Part shown: piece by piece, positions 57,355 through 64,000 of the stretch
Numbering within the stretch: position 1 is the stretch's first letter
Layout of the letters: every line of letters begins with the position of its first letter
NCBI GenBank assembly: GCA_963779845.1
Contig: CAVZZV010000001.1
Span: forward strand, 620,001-684,000
Reading direction: 5' to 3'
From: CAVZZV01 sp963779845
GTDB lineage: Bacteria; Bacteroidota; Bacteroidia; Bacteroidales; GCA-2748055
DNA: 64,000 nucleotides
The notes under the pieces: model-generated
Databases searched by the model: none
Seen by the model: the letters and a program-made list of their open reading frames with translations, nothing else
What the model was told of the DNA's origin: nothing
Position numbers and translations under genes: made by a program

Positions 57355-58059
57355 TCAGGCCTTGTTGTTTTCCTCTTCAGAATTTTCTTCGGAGGTGGGT
57401 TCATCGTCCGGAGCAGTTTCCTGCTTTTTCTCAGTAACTGCTTCTTCTGATGAGGCATCAGCAGCCACTTCACTATCGGTTTCGGCCACTTTATCCCCGA
57501 TGTCGGCGGAAGTTTCCTCTGAGTCCACATGTTCGTCAGAGGCAGAGGTTGGTTTCGAAGCAGGTGTTTTTGGCTCTTCTTCCATAGTTTCCACATCGCT
57601 AACGACGGAGGAATCAGAAGTGGCTGTTTTGCCTTTTCCACTACTTCCCCTTCTCCTGCGACGGCTTCCCGTTTTCTGGGTGCTCTCGCTCAGAAGAAGT
57701 TCATTATAATCCACCAGTTCGATGATAGCCATTTCAGCGCTGTCTCCCAGCCTGCTGCCAATTTTGAGAATTCGGGTATATCCCCCCGGCCTTTCAGCAA
57801 TTTTTCCGGCAACATCCCTGAAAAGTTCAGAAACAGCATCTTTATCCTGCAGGTAGCTGAACACAACCCTTCTGGAATGAGTGGTATCATCCTTTGATTT
57901 TGTGATGAGCGGCTCGATGTAGGACCGCAGGGCCTTGGCTTTTGCGGTGGTCGTGGTTATCCTCTTGTGCATGATCAGCGAAGATGCCATATTGGCCAGC
58001 ATGGCCTTTCTGTGCGGGGCAGTCCTGCCCAGGTGATTGAAACTTTTCCTATGTCTCAT
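57355..58059 (-). CDS. rplQ: 50S ribosomal protein L17 with long acidic C-terminal tail
   Basis: A 234-residue protein. Residues 1-125 are canonical L17 (MRHRKSFNHLGRTAPHRKAM, ERPGGYTRILKIGSRLGDSA). After a basic G-S-R-R-R-R-R-G hinge, about 100 residues are rich in Glu, Asp, Ser, Thr and Ala and look disordered, ending E-E-N-N-K-A. Bacteroidota L17 often has an extension, but this one nearly doubles the protein. Last gene of the alpha operon, followed by a terminator. Confidence 0.96.
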   Translation of the reverse strand: MRHRKSFNHLGRTAPHRKAMLANMASSLIMHKRITTTTAKAKALRSYIEPLITKSKDDTTHSRRVVFSYLQDKDAVSELFRDVAGKIAERPGGYTRILKIGSRLGDSAEMAIIELVDYNELLLSESTQKTGSRRRRRGSSGKGKTATSDSSVVSDVETMEEEPKTPASKPTSASDEHVDSEETSADIGDKVAETDSEVAADASSEEAVTEKKQETAPDDEPTSEENSEEENNKA

Positions 58060-58065
58060 GTCGAA

Positions 58066-59058
58066 TTATTCCTTGTCTAATTTGTATTTACTAATATCCA
58101 TCCCGAAATTAAGATTCATCGAGGTAAGGAGTTCTTCCAGCTCGGTTAGTGATTTCTTACCAAAATTCCTGAATTTGAGCAGATCGTTTTTATTAAATTT
58201 TGCCAGGTCACCAAGTGATTCCACTTCTGCAGCTTTCAAACAGTTCAAAGCCCTGACGGAAAGATCGAGATCAACGAGTTTTGACTTGAGAAGCTGGCGC
58301 ATATGAAGAATTTCTTCATCGAATTCCTCATTAGCAAATTTCTCGTCGGAATCAATGGTTATTTTTTCATCCGAAAAGAGCATAAAATGATAAATAAGGA
58401 TTTTCGCTGCCTCTTTCAGGGCATCTTTCGGATGAATTGATCCATCGGTTTTCAGCTCAATAAGAAGTTTTTCGTAGTCCGTCTTTTGTTCCACACGATA
58501 ATTTTCTATCGAATAATTAACGTTAACGATAGGGGTATAGATTGAATCGATAGATATAAGTCCGAGTTCAGCATCAACAGGTTTATTCTCATCAGAGGGT
58601 ACATACCCCCTCCCTTTATTGATACTCACTTCCATTTGCAGTTTCACATCTGGTTCCATCCTGCAGATAACCAGGTCAGGATTGAGCACCCTGAACCCGT
58701 TTAAAAACTTCTGAAGGTCACCTGCCTTAAACTCCTCCTGTCCGGTAAGTGAAACAGTAACTTTCTCGTCATTAATGTCTTCTATCTGCTTCTTAAAACG
58801 GACTTGTTTAAGGTTGAGGATGATTTGTGCAAGGTCTTCAATAACGCCGGTAATGGAAGAAAATTCATGTTCCACTCCTTCGATTTTAATATTGGTAATA
58901 GCATAACCTTCGAGTGATGAAAGGAGGATTCTCCTCAATGCATTCCCAACGGTAATCCCATAACCGGGTTCCAGGGGCCTGAATTCGAATTTCCCATACT
59001 GATCATCGGCTTCGAGCATTATAACCTTATCCGGTTTTTGAAAAGCTAAAATTGCCAT
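58066..59058 (-). CDS. rpoA: DNA-directed RNA polymerase alpha subunit
   Basis: A 330-residue protein with the N-terminal assembly domain (F-E-P-like FRPLEPGYGITVGNALRRILLSS) and the C-terminal DNA-contact domain (about 250-318, S-V-R-A-L-N-C-L-K-A-A-E-V-E-S-L-G-D-L). Dimer formation by this subunit nucleates polymerase assembly. Standard place between rpsD and rplQ. Confidence 0.98.
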   Translation of the reverse strand: MAILAFQKPDKVIMLEADDQYGKFEFRPLEPGYGITVGNALRRILLSSLEGYAITNIKIEGVEHEFSSITGVIEDLAQIILNLKQVRFKKQIEDINDEKVTVSLTGQEEFKAGDLQKFLNGFRVLNPDLVICRMEPDVKLQMEVSINKGRGYVPSDENKPVDAELGLISIDSIYTPIVNVNYSIENYRVEQKTDYEKLLIELKTDGSIHPKDALKEAAKILIYHFMLFSDEKITIDSDEKFANEEFDEEILHMRQLLKSKLVDLDLSVRALNCLKAAEVESLGDLAKFNKNDLLKFRNFGKKSLTELEELLTSMNLNFGMDISKYKLDKE

Positions 59059-59075
59059 AAATATTGTAGTTATTT

Positions 59076-59684
59076 TTATTTTGAATAAAGTTCAACAATC
59101 AGTTGCTCCTTAATGTTCTCCGGAATATCTTCTCTTTCCGGGCGATTAAGGAATTTACCGGTCAACTGGTTATTATCCCATTCCAGCCATGATGTTGAAC
59201 CAAAACGTCTTCTTTCGAGTGATCCGGTGATCACTTCAAGGGATTTTGATTTTTCCCGTACCCCGACGATATCGCCTGGTTTGAGAGTATACGAAGGAAT
59301 GCTGACCATGTCTCCATTGACAGTTACGTGCCGGTGGGTGACCAGTTGCCTTGCCGCTGCTCTGGAAGGAGCAACTCCCAGCCGAAAAATCACATTGTCC
59401 AGCCGTGATTCCAGAAGCTGAAGCAATACTTCACCTGTTACACCTTTACTGGCATTGGCCTGCTCAAACAGGTTACGGAATTGTTTTTCCAGCATTCCAT
59501 AAATGTATTTAGCCTTCTGCTTCTCCTTAAGCTGAACACCGTATTCTGATGTTTTATGCCGTCTTTTATTGGCACCATGTTGCCCCGGGGGATAATTTTT
59601 TTTCTCAAAAGCTTTATCAGCCCCGTATATGGGCTCTCCAAATTTTCTGGAAATTTTTGTTCGTGGTCCTCTGTATCTCGCCAT
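59076..59684 (-). CDS. rpsD: 30S ribosomal protein S4
   Basis: A 202-residue primary rRNA-binding protein with the S4 domain (about 92-155, L-E-S-R-L-D-N-V-I-F-R-L-G and R-A-A-A-R-Q-L-V-T-H-R-H). No N-terminal Cys cluster, so it is the zinc-free form. Family knowledge: S4 initiates 30S assembly and often represses the alpha operon by binding its leader; no such leader is visible here. Confidence 0.98.
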   Translation of the reverse strand: MARYRGPRTKISRKFGEPIYGADKAFEKKNYPPGQHGANKRRHKTSEYGVQLKEKQKAKYIYGMLEKQFRNLFEQANASKGVTGEVLLQLLESRLDNVIFRLGVAPSRAAARQLVTHRHVTVNGDMVSIPSYTLKPGDIVGVREKSKSLEVITGSLERRRFGSTSWLEWDNNQLTGKFLNRPEREDIPENIKEQLIVELYSK

Positions 59685-59709
59685 TTATATAATTATTTAC
59701 AATTCTTTG

Positions 59710-60099
59710 TTATACCCTTCTTCTTTTCGGTGGACGGCAGCCGTTATGAGGCAATGGGGTAACGTCGACAATTTCCATTACTTCAATGCCTGTTGAGTTA
59801 ATAGTCCTGATGGCAGATTCCCTGCCTGCGCCCGGACCCTTAACGTATACCTTAACTTTTCTAAGGCCAAGGTCATAGGCTGTCTTTGCGCAATCCTGCG
59901 CTGCCATCTGTGCGGCATAAGGGGTATTTTTCTTAGATCCCCTAAAGCCCTTTTTCCCGGCCGACGACCAGGAAATAACCTGTCCGTTCATATTGGTGAG
60001 TGAAATGATAATATTGTTGAACGAGGCGTGAACGTGAGCCTGTCCCGTAGGTTCAATATTCACAACTCTTTTCTTTGACGATCCTGTCTTTTTTGCCAT
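59710..60099 (-). CDS. rpsK: 30S ribosomal protein S11
   Basis: A 129-residue platform protein with full motifs (H-V-H-A-S-F-N-N-I-I-I-S-L-T, G-F-R-G-S-K-K-N-T-P-Y-A-A-Q) and the C-terminal H-N-G-C-R-P-P-K-R-R-R-V. It contacts mRNA near the E site. Between rpsM and rpsD in the usual order. Confidence 0.98.
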   Translation of the reverse strand: MAKKTGSSKKRVVNIEPTGQAHVHASFNNIIISLTNMNGQVISWSSAGKKGFRGSKKNTPYAAQMAAQDCAKTAYDLGLRKVKVYVKGPGAGRESAIRTINSTGIEVMEIVDVTPLPHNGCRPPKRRRV

Positions 60100-60110
60100 C
60101 TTAATTACTC

Positions 60111-60488
60111 TTATTTAGTTGCTTTCTTTTTATTGGCCACAGTCTTTTTCCTGCCTTTTCGGGTCCTGGCATTATTTTTAGTACTCTGTCCCCGGACCGG
60201 AAGACCGATACGGTGTCGGATTCCGCGATAACTACCGATATCCATTAGCCGTTTGATATTGATCTGGACAGAGGACCTTAACTCACCCTCGACTTTCATA
60301 TTATCATTTATAACTTTACGGATGTTGTTCACCTGCTCATCGTTCCAATCACTGACAAGAGTGTTGCGGTCAACTCCTGCTTTGTCTAGGATTGTTTTGG
60401 ACATACTTCTTCCAATCCCATAAATATAGGTGAGCCCAATCTCGCCCCGTTTGTTTTTCGGCAAATCAACGCCAACTATTCTAGCCAT
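60111..60488 (-). CDS. rpsM: 30S ribosomal protein S13
   Basis: A 125-residue head protein (MARIVGVDLPKNKRGEIGLTYIYGIGRS, R-G-I-R-H-R-I-G-L-P-V-R-G-Q) with a very basic C-terminal tail that contacts tRNA. Standard length and position after rpmJ. Confidence 0.98.
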   Translation of the reverse strand: MARIVGVDLPKNKRGEIGLTYIYGIGRSMSKTILDKAGVDRNTLVSDWNDEQVNNIRKVINDNMKVEGELRSSVQINIKRLMDIGSYRGIRHRIGLPVRGQSTKNNARTRKGRKKTVANKKKATK

Positions 60489-60519
60489 AATTATCTTGTT
60501 GTGTTATTTTTTAAATATT

Positions 60520-60636
60520 TCACCCCTGACGCTGTTTAAATTTGGGGTTCTTCTTGTTGATCACGTACAAGCGTCCTTTTCTTCGTACTAATTTGCAGTC
60601 TGCGCTGCGCTTTTTTATAGATGCTCTGACTTTCAT
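60520..60636 (-). CDS. rpmJ: 50S ribosomal protein L36, zinc-free form
   Basis: A 38-residue gene found by translating the gap between infA and rpsM: it starts MKVRASIKKRSADCKLV and ends NPKFKQRQG. Compared with zinc-binding L36, only one of the zinc ligands (Cys14) remains; the others are Ser11, Asn27 and Phe33. This C-minus form is usual in Bacteroidota. Position infA-rpmJ-rpsM is conserved. Confidence 0.96.
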   Translation of the reverse strand: MKVRASIKKRSADCKLVRRKGRLYVINKKNPKFKQRQG

Positions 60637-60644
60637 GTTATTAA

Positions 60645-60863
60645 CTATTTATATCTGAACGAAATTCTTCCTTTTGTTAAATCATATGGGGACATTTCCA
60701 CCTTCACCCTGTCTCCGGGAAGCAACTTAATATAGTGCATCCTCATTTTCCCTGAAATATGGGCGGTAATTACATGCCCGTTTTCAAGCTCAATCCTGAA
60801 CATGGCATTGGATAAAGCTTCTGTTATTACACCATCTTGTTCAATAGAAGGTTGTTTCGCCAT
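60645..60863 (-). CDS. infA: Translation initiation factor IF-1
   Basis: A 72-residue OB-fold factor (MAKQPSIEQDGVITEALSN, F-R-I-E-L-E-N-G-H-V-I-T-A-H-I-S-G-K-M-R). It binds the A site of the 30S subunit during initiation. It begins 7 bp after map and is followed by rpmJ. Confidence 0.98.
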   Translation of the reverse strand: MAKQPSIEQDGVITEALSNAMFRIELENGHVITAHISGKMRMHYIKLLPGDRVKVEMSPYDLTKGRISFRYK

Positions 60864-60870
60864 ACTATTT

Positions 60871-61644
60871 TTATTTTAATACTTCTTCAATATAACTAAA
60901 TGTCGTTAAAATATCGACTTTTTGATCATCAACGGCCACTGCCAGCTCAAAATGTGCCGAAGGGGACCTGTCTGCTGTCCGGATCGTCCATCCGTCTGCT
61001 TCCTGCACGATTTGACGTTTCCCCAGGTTGATCATCGGTTCGATACAAATTACCAAACCTTTGTTCAGTTTAACCCCAGTTCCCCTGCGTCCGTAGTTTG
61101 GAACTTCAGGTTCCTCATGGAGCTTTTTCCCTATACCATGACCGACCATTTCCCGTACCACACTGTATCCATGGCTTTCACAGTGATTTTGCACTGCGTA
61201 ACCAATATCTCCGATCCGATTTCCGCTAACCGCAAATTCCACCCCAATCAACAACGATTCTTTAGTTACCCTTAGCAGGTTTTTCACTTCGGGACTAACC
61301 TCCCCTACTTCAAAACTGTAGGCTGAATCACCTACATATCCATTGAGTACCACTCCACAATCGATCGAGAGGATATCTCCATCTTTCAGGCGATATTCCG
61401 AAGGAATACCATGAACAACCTGTTCATTTACCGAAGTGCAGAGGGTAGCCGGATATCCGCTGTAACCAAGAAATGCAGGAACTGCACCATGGTCACGGAT
61501 AAATTCCTCAGCCAGGCGGTCAAGTTCCGCGGTGGTAACGCCGGGTTTGATTTCCCTTGCCAGTTCCGCAAGTGTTTTCGAAACCAACAGGTTGCTGGCC
61601 CTCAATTTTTCAATCTCTTCTGCCGTTTTCAAATATATCATCAA
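60871..61644 (-). CDS. map: Type I methionine aminopeptidase
   Basis: About 257 residues with all five metal ligands: Asp in SIDCGVV, Asp in YVGDSAYSF, His in MVGHGIGKK, Glu in VICIEPMIN and Glu in HFELAVAV. It removes the initiator methionine from new proteins. The start could be the second Met (61641). It lies between secY and infA, a common Bacteroidota arrangement. Confidence 0.97.
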   Translation of the reverse strand: MMIYLKTAEEIEKLRASNLLVSKTLAELAREIKPGVTTAELDRLAEEFIRDHGAVPAFLGYSGYPATLCTSVNEQVVHGIPSEYRLKDGDILSIDCGVVLNGYVGDSAYSFEVGEVSPEVKNLLRVTKESLLIGVEFAVSGNRIGDIGYAVQNHCESHGYSVVREMVGHGIGKKLHEEPEVPNYGRRGTGVKLNKGLVICIEPMINLGKRQIVQEADGWTIRTADRSPSAHFELAVAVDDQKVDILTTFSYIEEVLK

Positions 61645-61665
61645 AGAACGTCTCCCGGAACCAGG

Positions 61666-62991
61666 TTAAATTGCCGCAGCACTACCTGTCCTTCCTTTTA
61701 TTCTACCGGACTTCATAAGCCCGTCATAATGTCTCATTAACAAGTGGCTTTCTATTTGCTGAAGGGTATCGAGAACAACACCCACCAGAATCAGTAATGA
61801 AGTACCACCATAAAATTGCGCAAACTGGTTATTGATACCGGCCATCATAGCGAATGAAGGCAAAATGGCAACAAGGGCAAGAAAAATAGAGCCAGGCAAT
61901 GTTATCCTTGACATGATCGTATCCAGAAATTCCACGGTCTTTCTACCGGGTTTAACGCCGGGTATGAAACCTCCGTTCTTTTTCATGTCCTCAGCCATCT
62001 GCACGGGATTAATGGTAATAGCCGTGTAGAAATAGGTGAAAAGGATAATCATGATTCCCAGACTAAAATTATACCAGAAACCAGTAAAATTAGAGAATGC
62101 AGATATAAATCCTGACATAGCTTCTGAATTCGAGAAGCCGGCTATGGTTATGGGAACCATTACCAAAGCCTGTGCAAAAATAATGGGCATTACCCCAGCT
62201 GCATTGACTTTCAAGGGTATATATTGACGGACTCCGCCATATTGCTTATTCCCGACGATTCGTTTGGCATATTGAACCGGGATTCTTCTGGTCCCCTGAA
62301 CAAGCAATATCGTACCCATAAACACAAAGAACAATACCACAATTTCCAAAAGAAAAGCGACCAGTCCGCCCTGCTCCACCCTGCCGGTAAATTCAGCGAA
62401 CAAAGCAAAAGGCAATCTGGAAATAATGCCGATCATAATGATGAGCGATATACCGTTCCCGATCCCTTTATCGGTAATTTTTTCTCCCAGCCACATGACG
62501 AACATACTTCCGGCCGTGAGGATTAATATTGCCCCGATGTGCGAAAAGGCCGGGGTGAAAGCTCCGGAAGCCTGGGCCCTAAGGTTAGCTATATAGGCAG
62601 GGGCCTGTAATAAAAGAATACCCACCGTAAGATAACGGGTAATCTGGTTAATTTTTCTCCTGCCACTTTCCCCTTCTTTCTGCAATCGCTGAAAATAGGG
62701 GACCCCAATACCGAGTAGCTGAACGATAATACTCGCTGAAATATATGGCATAATCCCAAGGCCGAACACCGATGCATTGGAGAAGGCTCCCCCGCTAAAC
62801 ATGTCGAGCAGGCTCATCACTCCTTGTTGGGTCTGATTTTTTAGTCCTTCCAGGGCGGATGGATCGATACCGGGAAGCACAACTTTACTTCCGAGGCGAT
62901 ATACCAACAGAATACCAAGAGTAAAAATAATCCTCTTACGCAGGTCTTCAATCTTATATATGTTTTTTAAAGTATCTATAAACGCTCTCAT
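61666..62991 (-). CDS. secY: Preprotein translocase subunit SecY
   Basis: A 441-residue channel protein with ten predicted membrane helices. Signature text includes LGIMPYISASIIVQLLG, the C5 loop with R-R-I-P-V-Q-Y-A-K-R, and the plug/helix region near M-F-S-G-G-A-F. It forms the Sec pore used by every signal-peptide protein in the window. Located between rplO and map as usual. Confidence 0.98.
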   Translation of the reverse strand: MRAFIDTLKNIYKIEDLRKRIIFTLGILLVYRLGSKVVLPGIDPSALEGLKNQTQQGVMSLLDMFSGGAFSNASVFGLGIMPYISASIIVQLLGIGVPYFQRLQKEGESGRRKINQITRYLTVGILLLQAPAYIANLRAQASGAFTPAFSHIGAILILTAGSMFVMWLGEKITDKGIGNGISLIIMIGIISRLPFALFAEFTGRVEQGGLVAFLLEIVVLFFVFMGTILLVQGTRRIPVQYAKRIVGNKQYGGVRQYIPLKVNAAGVMPIIFAQALVMVPITIAGFSNSEAMSGFISAFSNFTGFWYNFSLGIMIILFTYFYTAITINPVQMAEDMKKNGGFIPGVKPGRKTVEFLDTIMSRITLPGSIFLALVAILPSFAMMAGINNQFAQFYGGTSLLILVGVVLDTLQQIESHLLMRHYDGLMKSGRIKGRTGSAAAI

Positions 62992-63013
62992 GCAATAACT
63001 CTTTTATGCCATT

Positions 63014-63463
63014 TTATTTAATAACTTCCGCGGAACCTTGTGAAGCTTCAATCAACTCTTTAGCCTTCGCTGAAAAAGCATGTGCCTTAACATTAAGTTT
63101 CGCCTCCAGTTTTCCGTTTCCGAGTATTTTAACCAGATCATTTTTCGAAACAAGCCCGGCAGTGATTAAGGTATCCACATCAATGTCGTTTATTTTATTT
63201 TTATCGGCCAAATATTGTAAAACACTAAGGTTAATAGCTTTATATTCTTTACGATTGATATTTTTAAAACCAAATTTTGGAACTCTTCTTTGCAAAGGCA
63301 TTTGTCCCCCTTCGAAACCAATTTTTCTTGAGTAACCAGACCTTGACTGAGCCCCTTTGTGGCCCCTTGAAGCTGTACCACCGGTACCAGAACCCTCCCC
63401 ACGGCCAAGTCTTTTCTTTGTTTTGGTTGATCCTTTTGCCGGTTTTAAGTTGTGCAAATCCAT
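63014..63463 (-). CDS. rplO: 50S ribosomal protein L15
   Basis: A 149-residue protein: N-terminal Gly/Lys/Arg-rich tail (L-K-P-A-K-G-S-T-K-T-K-K-R-L-G-R-G-E-G-S-G) and the globular L15 domain with V-S-K-N-D-L-V-K-I-L-G-N-G-K-L. It is a late-assembly 50S protein between rpmD and secY. Confidence 0.98.
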   Translation of the reverse strand: MDLHNLKPAKGSTKTKKRLGRGEGSGTGGTASRGHKGAQSRSGYSRKIGFEGGQMPLQRRVPKFGFKNINRKEYKAINLSVLQYLADKNKINDIDVDTLITAGLVSKNDLVKILGNGKLEAKLNVKAHAFSAKAKELIEASQGSAEVIK

Positions 63464-63488
63464 TTCTGTTCAAATAAGATGTTAACAA

Positions 63489-63668
63489 TTATATTTTTTC
63501 GACTTTTAAGAGATGAGAAAGTTTATTTACCATGCCCAAAATCTGAGGGGTTCCTTCCACTTCGACGGAATGATTGAGTTTCTTTATCCCGAGGGCTTCC
63601 AGGGTCTTTTTCTGTCGAAGTGTCCCGCCGATTTTGCTCTTAACCTGTGTGATTCTGATTTTTGCCAT
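63489..63668 (-). CDS. rpmD: 50S ribosomal protein L30
   Basis: A 59-residue gene read from the gap between rplO and rpsE: it starts MAKIRITQVKSKIGGTLRQK, has L-E-A-L-G-I-K-K-L-N-H-S-V in the middle and ends LKVEKI. Start, stop and length (usual 58-60) all fit L30, as does the order rpsE-rpmD-rplO. Confidence 0.96.
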   Translation of the reverse strand: MAKIRITQVKSKIGGTLRQKKTLEALGIKKLNHSVEVEGTPQILGMVNKLSHLLKVEKI

Positions 63669-63682
63669 TATTGACTATTCTT

Positions 63683-64000
63683 TTATCCGTTAAATACCAT
63701 ATCGAGTGAAACGCCCCTGTGCTGTGCAACAGTGTAAGGGTCCCTAAGCTCCAGAAGAGCTTGGAATGTAGCTTTCACGAGGTTGTGAGGGTTTGATGAT
63801 CCTTTGGATTTGGCCAATACATTTTTCACCCCTACACTTTCAAGTACAGCACGCATAGCGCCTCCGGCTGTCACACCGGTACCACTGGAGGCCGGTTTCA
63901 TAAAAACTGATGCCCCGCCGTATTTCGCAAGTTGCTCATGAGGAATGGTACCGTTATGAATAGGAACCTTAATTAGGTTTTTCTTGGCATCTTCAACACC
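63683..64000 (-). CDS. rpsE: 30S ribosomal protein S5, C-terminal part (cut by window edge)
   Basis: The frame is open from the right edge to a stop at 63683, giving about 105 C-terminal residues of S5. Visible: GTIPHEQLAKYGGASVFMKP, G-T-G-V-T-A-G-G-A-M-R-A-V and A-K-S-K-G-S-S-N-P-H-N-L-V-K-A-T. The dsRNA-binding N-terminal half lies beyond 64000. Met codon at 63901 is internal, not the start. Confidence 0.97.
   Translation of the reverse strand, partial: GVEDAKKNLIKVPIHNGTIPHEQLAKYGGASVFMKPASSGTGVTAGGAMRAVLESVGVKNVLAKSKGSSNPHNLVKATFQALLELRDPYTVAQHRGVSLDMVFNG

Overview
The window is a continuous stretch of a Bacteroidota (Bacteroidetes) chromosome with moderate GC. The evidence is the gene content: type IX secretion/gliding genes (a type B sorting domain, PorP/SprF, GldD, GldE), a fused OlsF-type lipid acyltransferase, group II GGGP synthase, a zinc-less L36, Bacteroidetes-type promoters (TAnnTTTG at -7), and no Shine-Dalgarno pattern ahead of the genes. 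It looks like an environmental member of the class Bacteroidia; I cannot name a genus. No tRNA, rRNA, CRISPR array, IS element or prophage is visible.

Layout. 1-12.6 kb holds one enormous cell-surface adhesin (N-terminus off the left edge), made of tandem Ig/PKD-like repeats and ending in a T9SS type B sorting domain. A terminator and a PorP/SprF partner follow. 13.9-16.3 kb: OmpH/Skp-like chaperone, a glycosyltransferase and a DivIC/FtsB protein. 16.4-27.8 kb: housekeeping genes, namely proline catabolism (pruA), superoxide dismutase, aminolipid acyltransferase, LysE exporter, Lnt, DsbD, RNase E/G, a 30-residue ribosomal-type basic protein and HU. 27.9-33.1 kb: a rightward run mutY-ssb-gldE-gldD, then a phosphopantetheinyl transferase overlapping a GGGP synthase. 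33.1-38.6 kb: a leftward run of an outer-membrane protein, subtilisin-like protease, a PafA-like protein whose active site is lost, and YchF. 38.9-43.9 kb: transketolase overlapping a VWA protein, then an ECF sigma factor with a membrane partner and a Spy-like sensor. 44-47.2 kb: hisS and two unknown secreted proteins. 47.5-52.5 kb: a hybrid kinase with a degenerate ATPase domain, tail-to-tail with a beta-propeller/PP2C phosphatase. 52.5-57.3 kb: UbiD decarboxylase, eukaryotic-type citrate synthase, enolase. 57.3-64 kb: the distal end of the ribosomal protein/alpha operon, read leftward from rpsE (cut by the right edge) to rplQ.

Sequence quality matters here. Three genes (giant adhesin, glycosyltransferase, outer-membrane protein) are broken by frame changes. 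In every case outside the first 600 bases, removing one base restores a family-typical sequence, so I read them as insertion errors in the sequence rather than decay. The first 600 bases are worse, as expected near a contig end.

The most unusual items are the PafA-fold pseudoenzyme, the pseudokinase-receiver hybrid facing a propeller-PP2C protein, the exact 315-bp repeat array in the adhesin, the mitochondrial-like citrate synthase, and several small hairpins placed at mRNA 5' ends. I saw no clear new multi-gene defence or mobile system.
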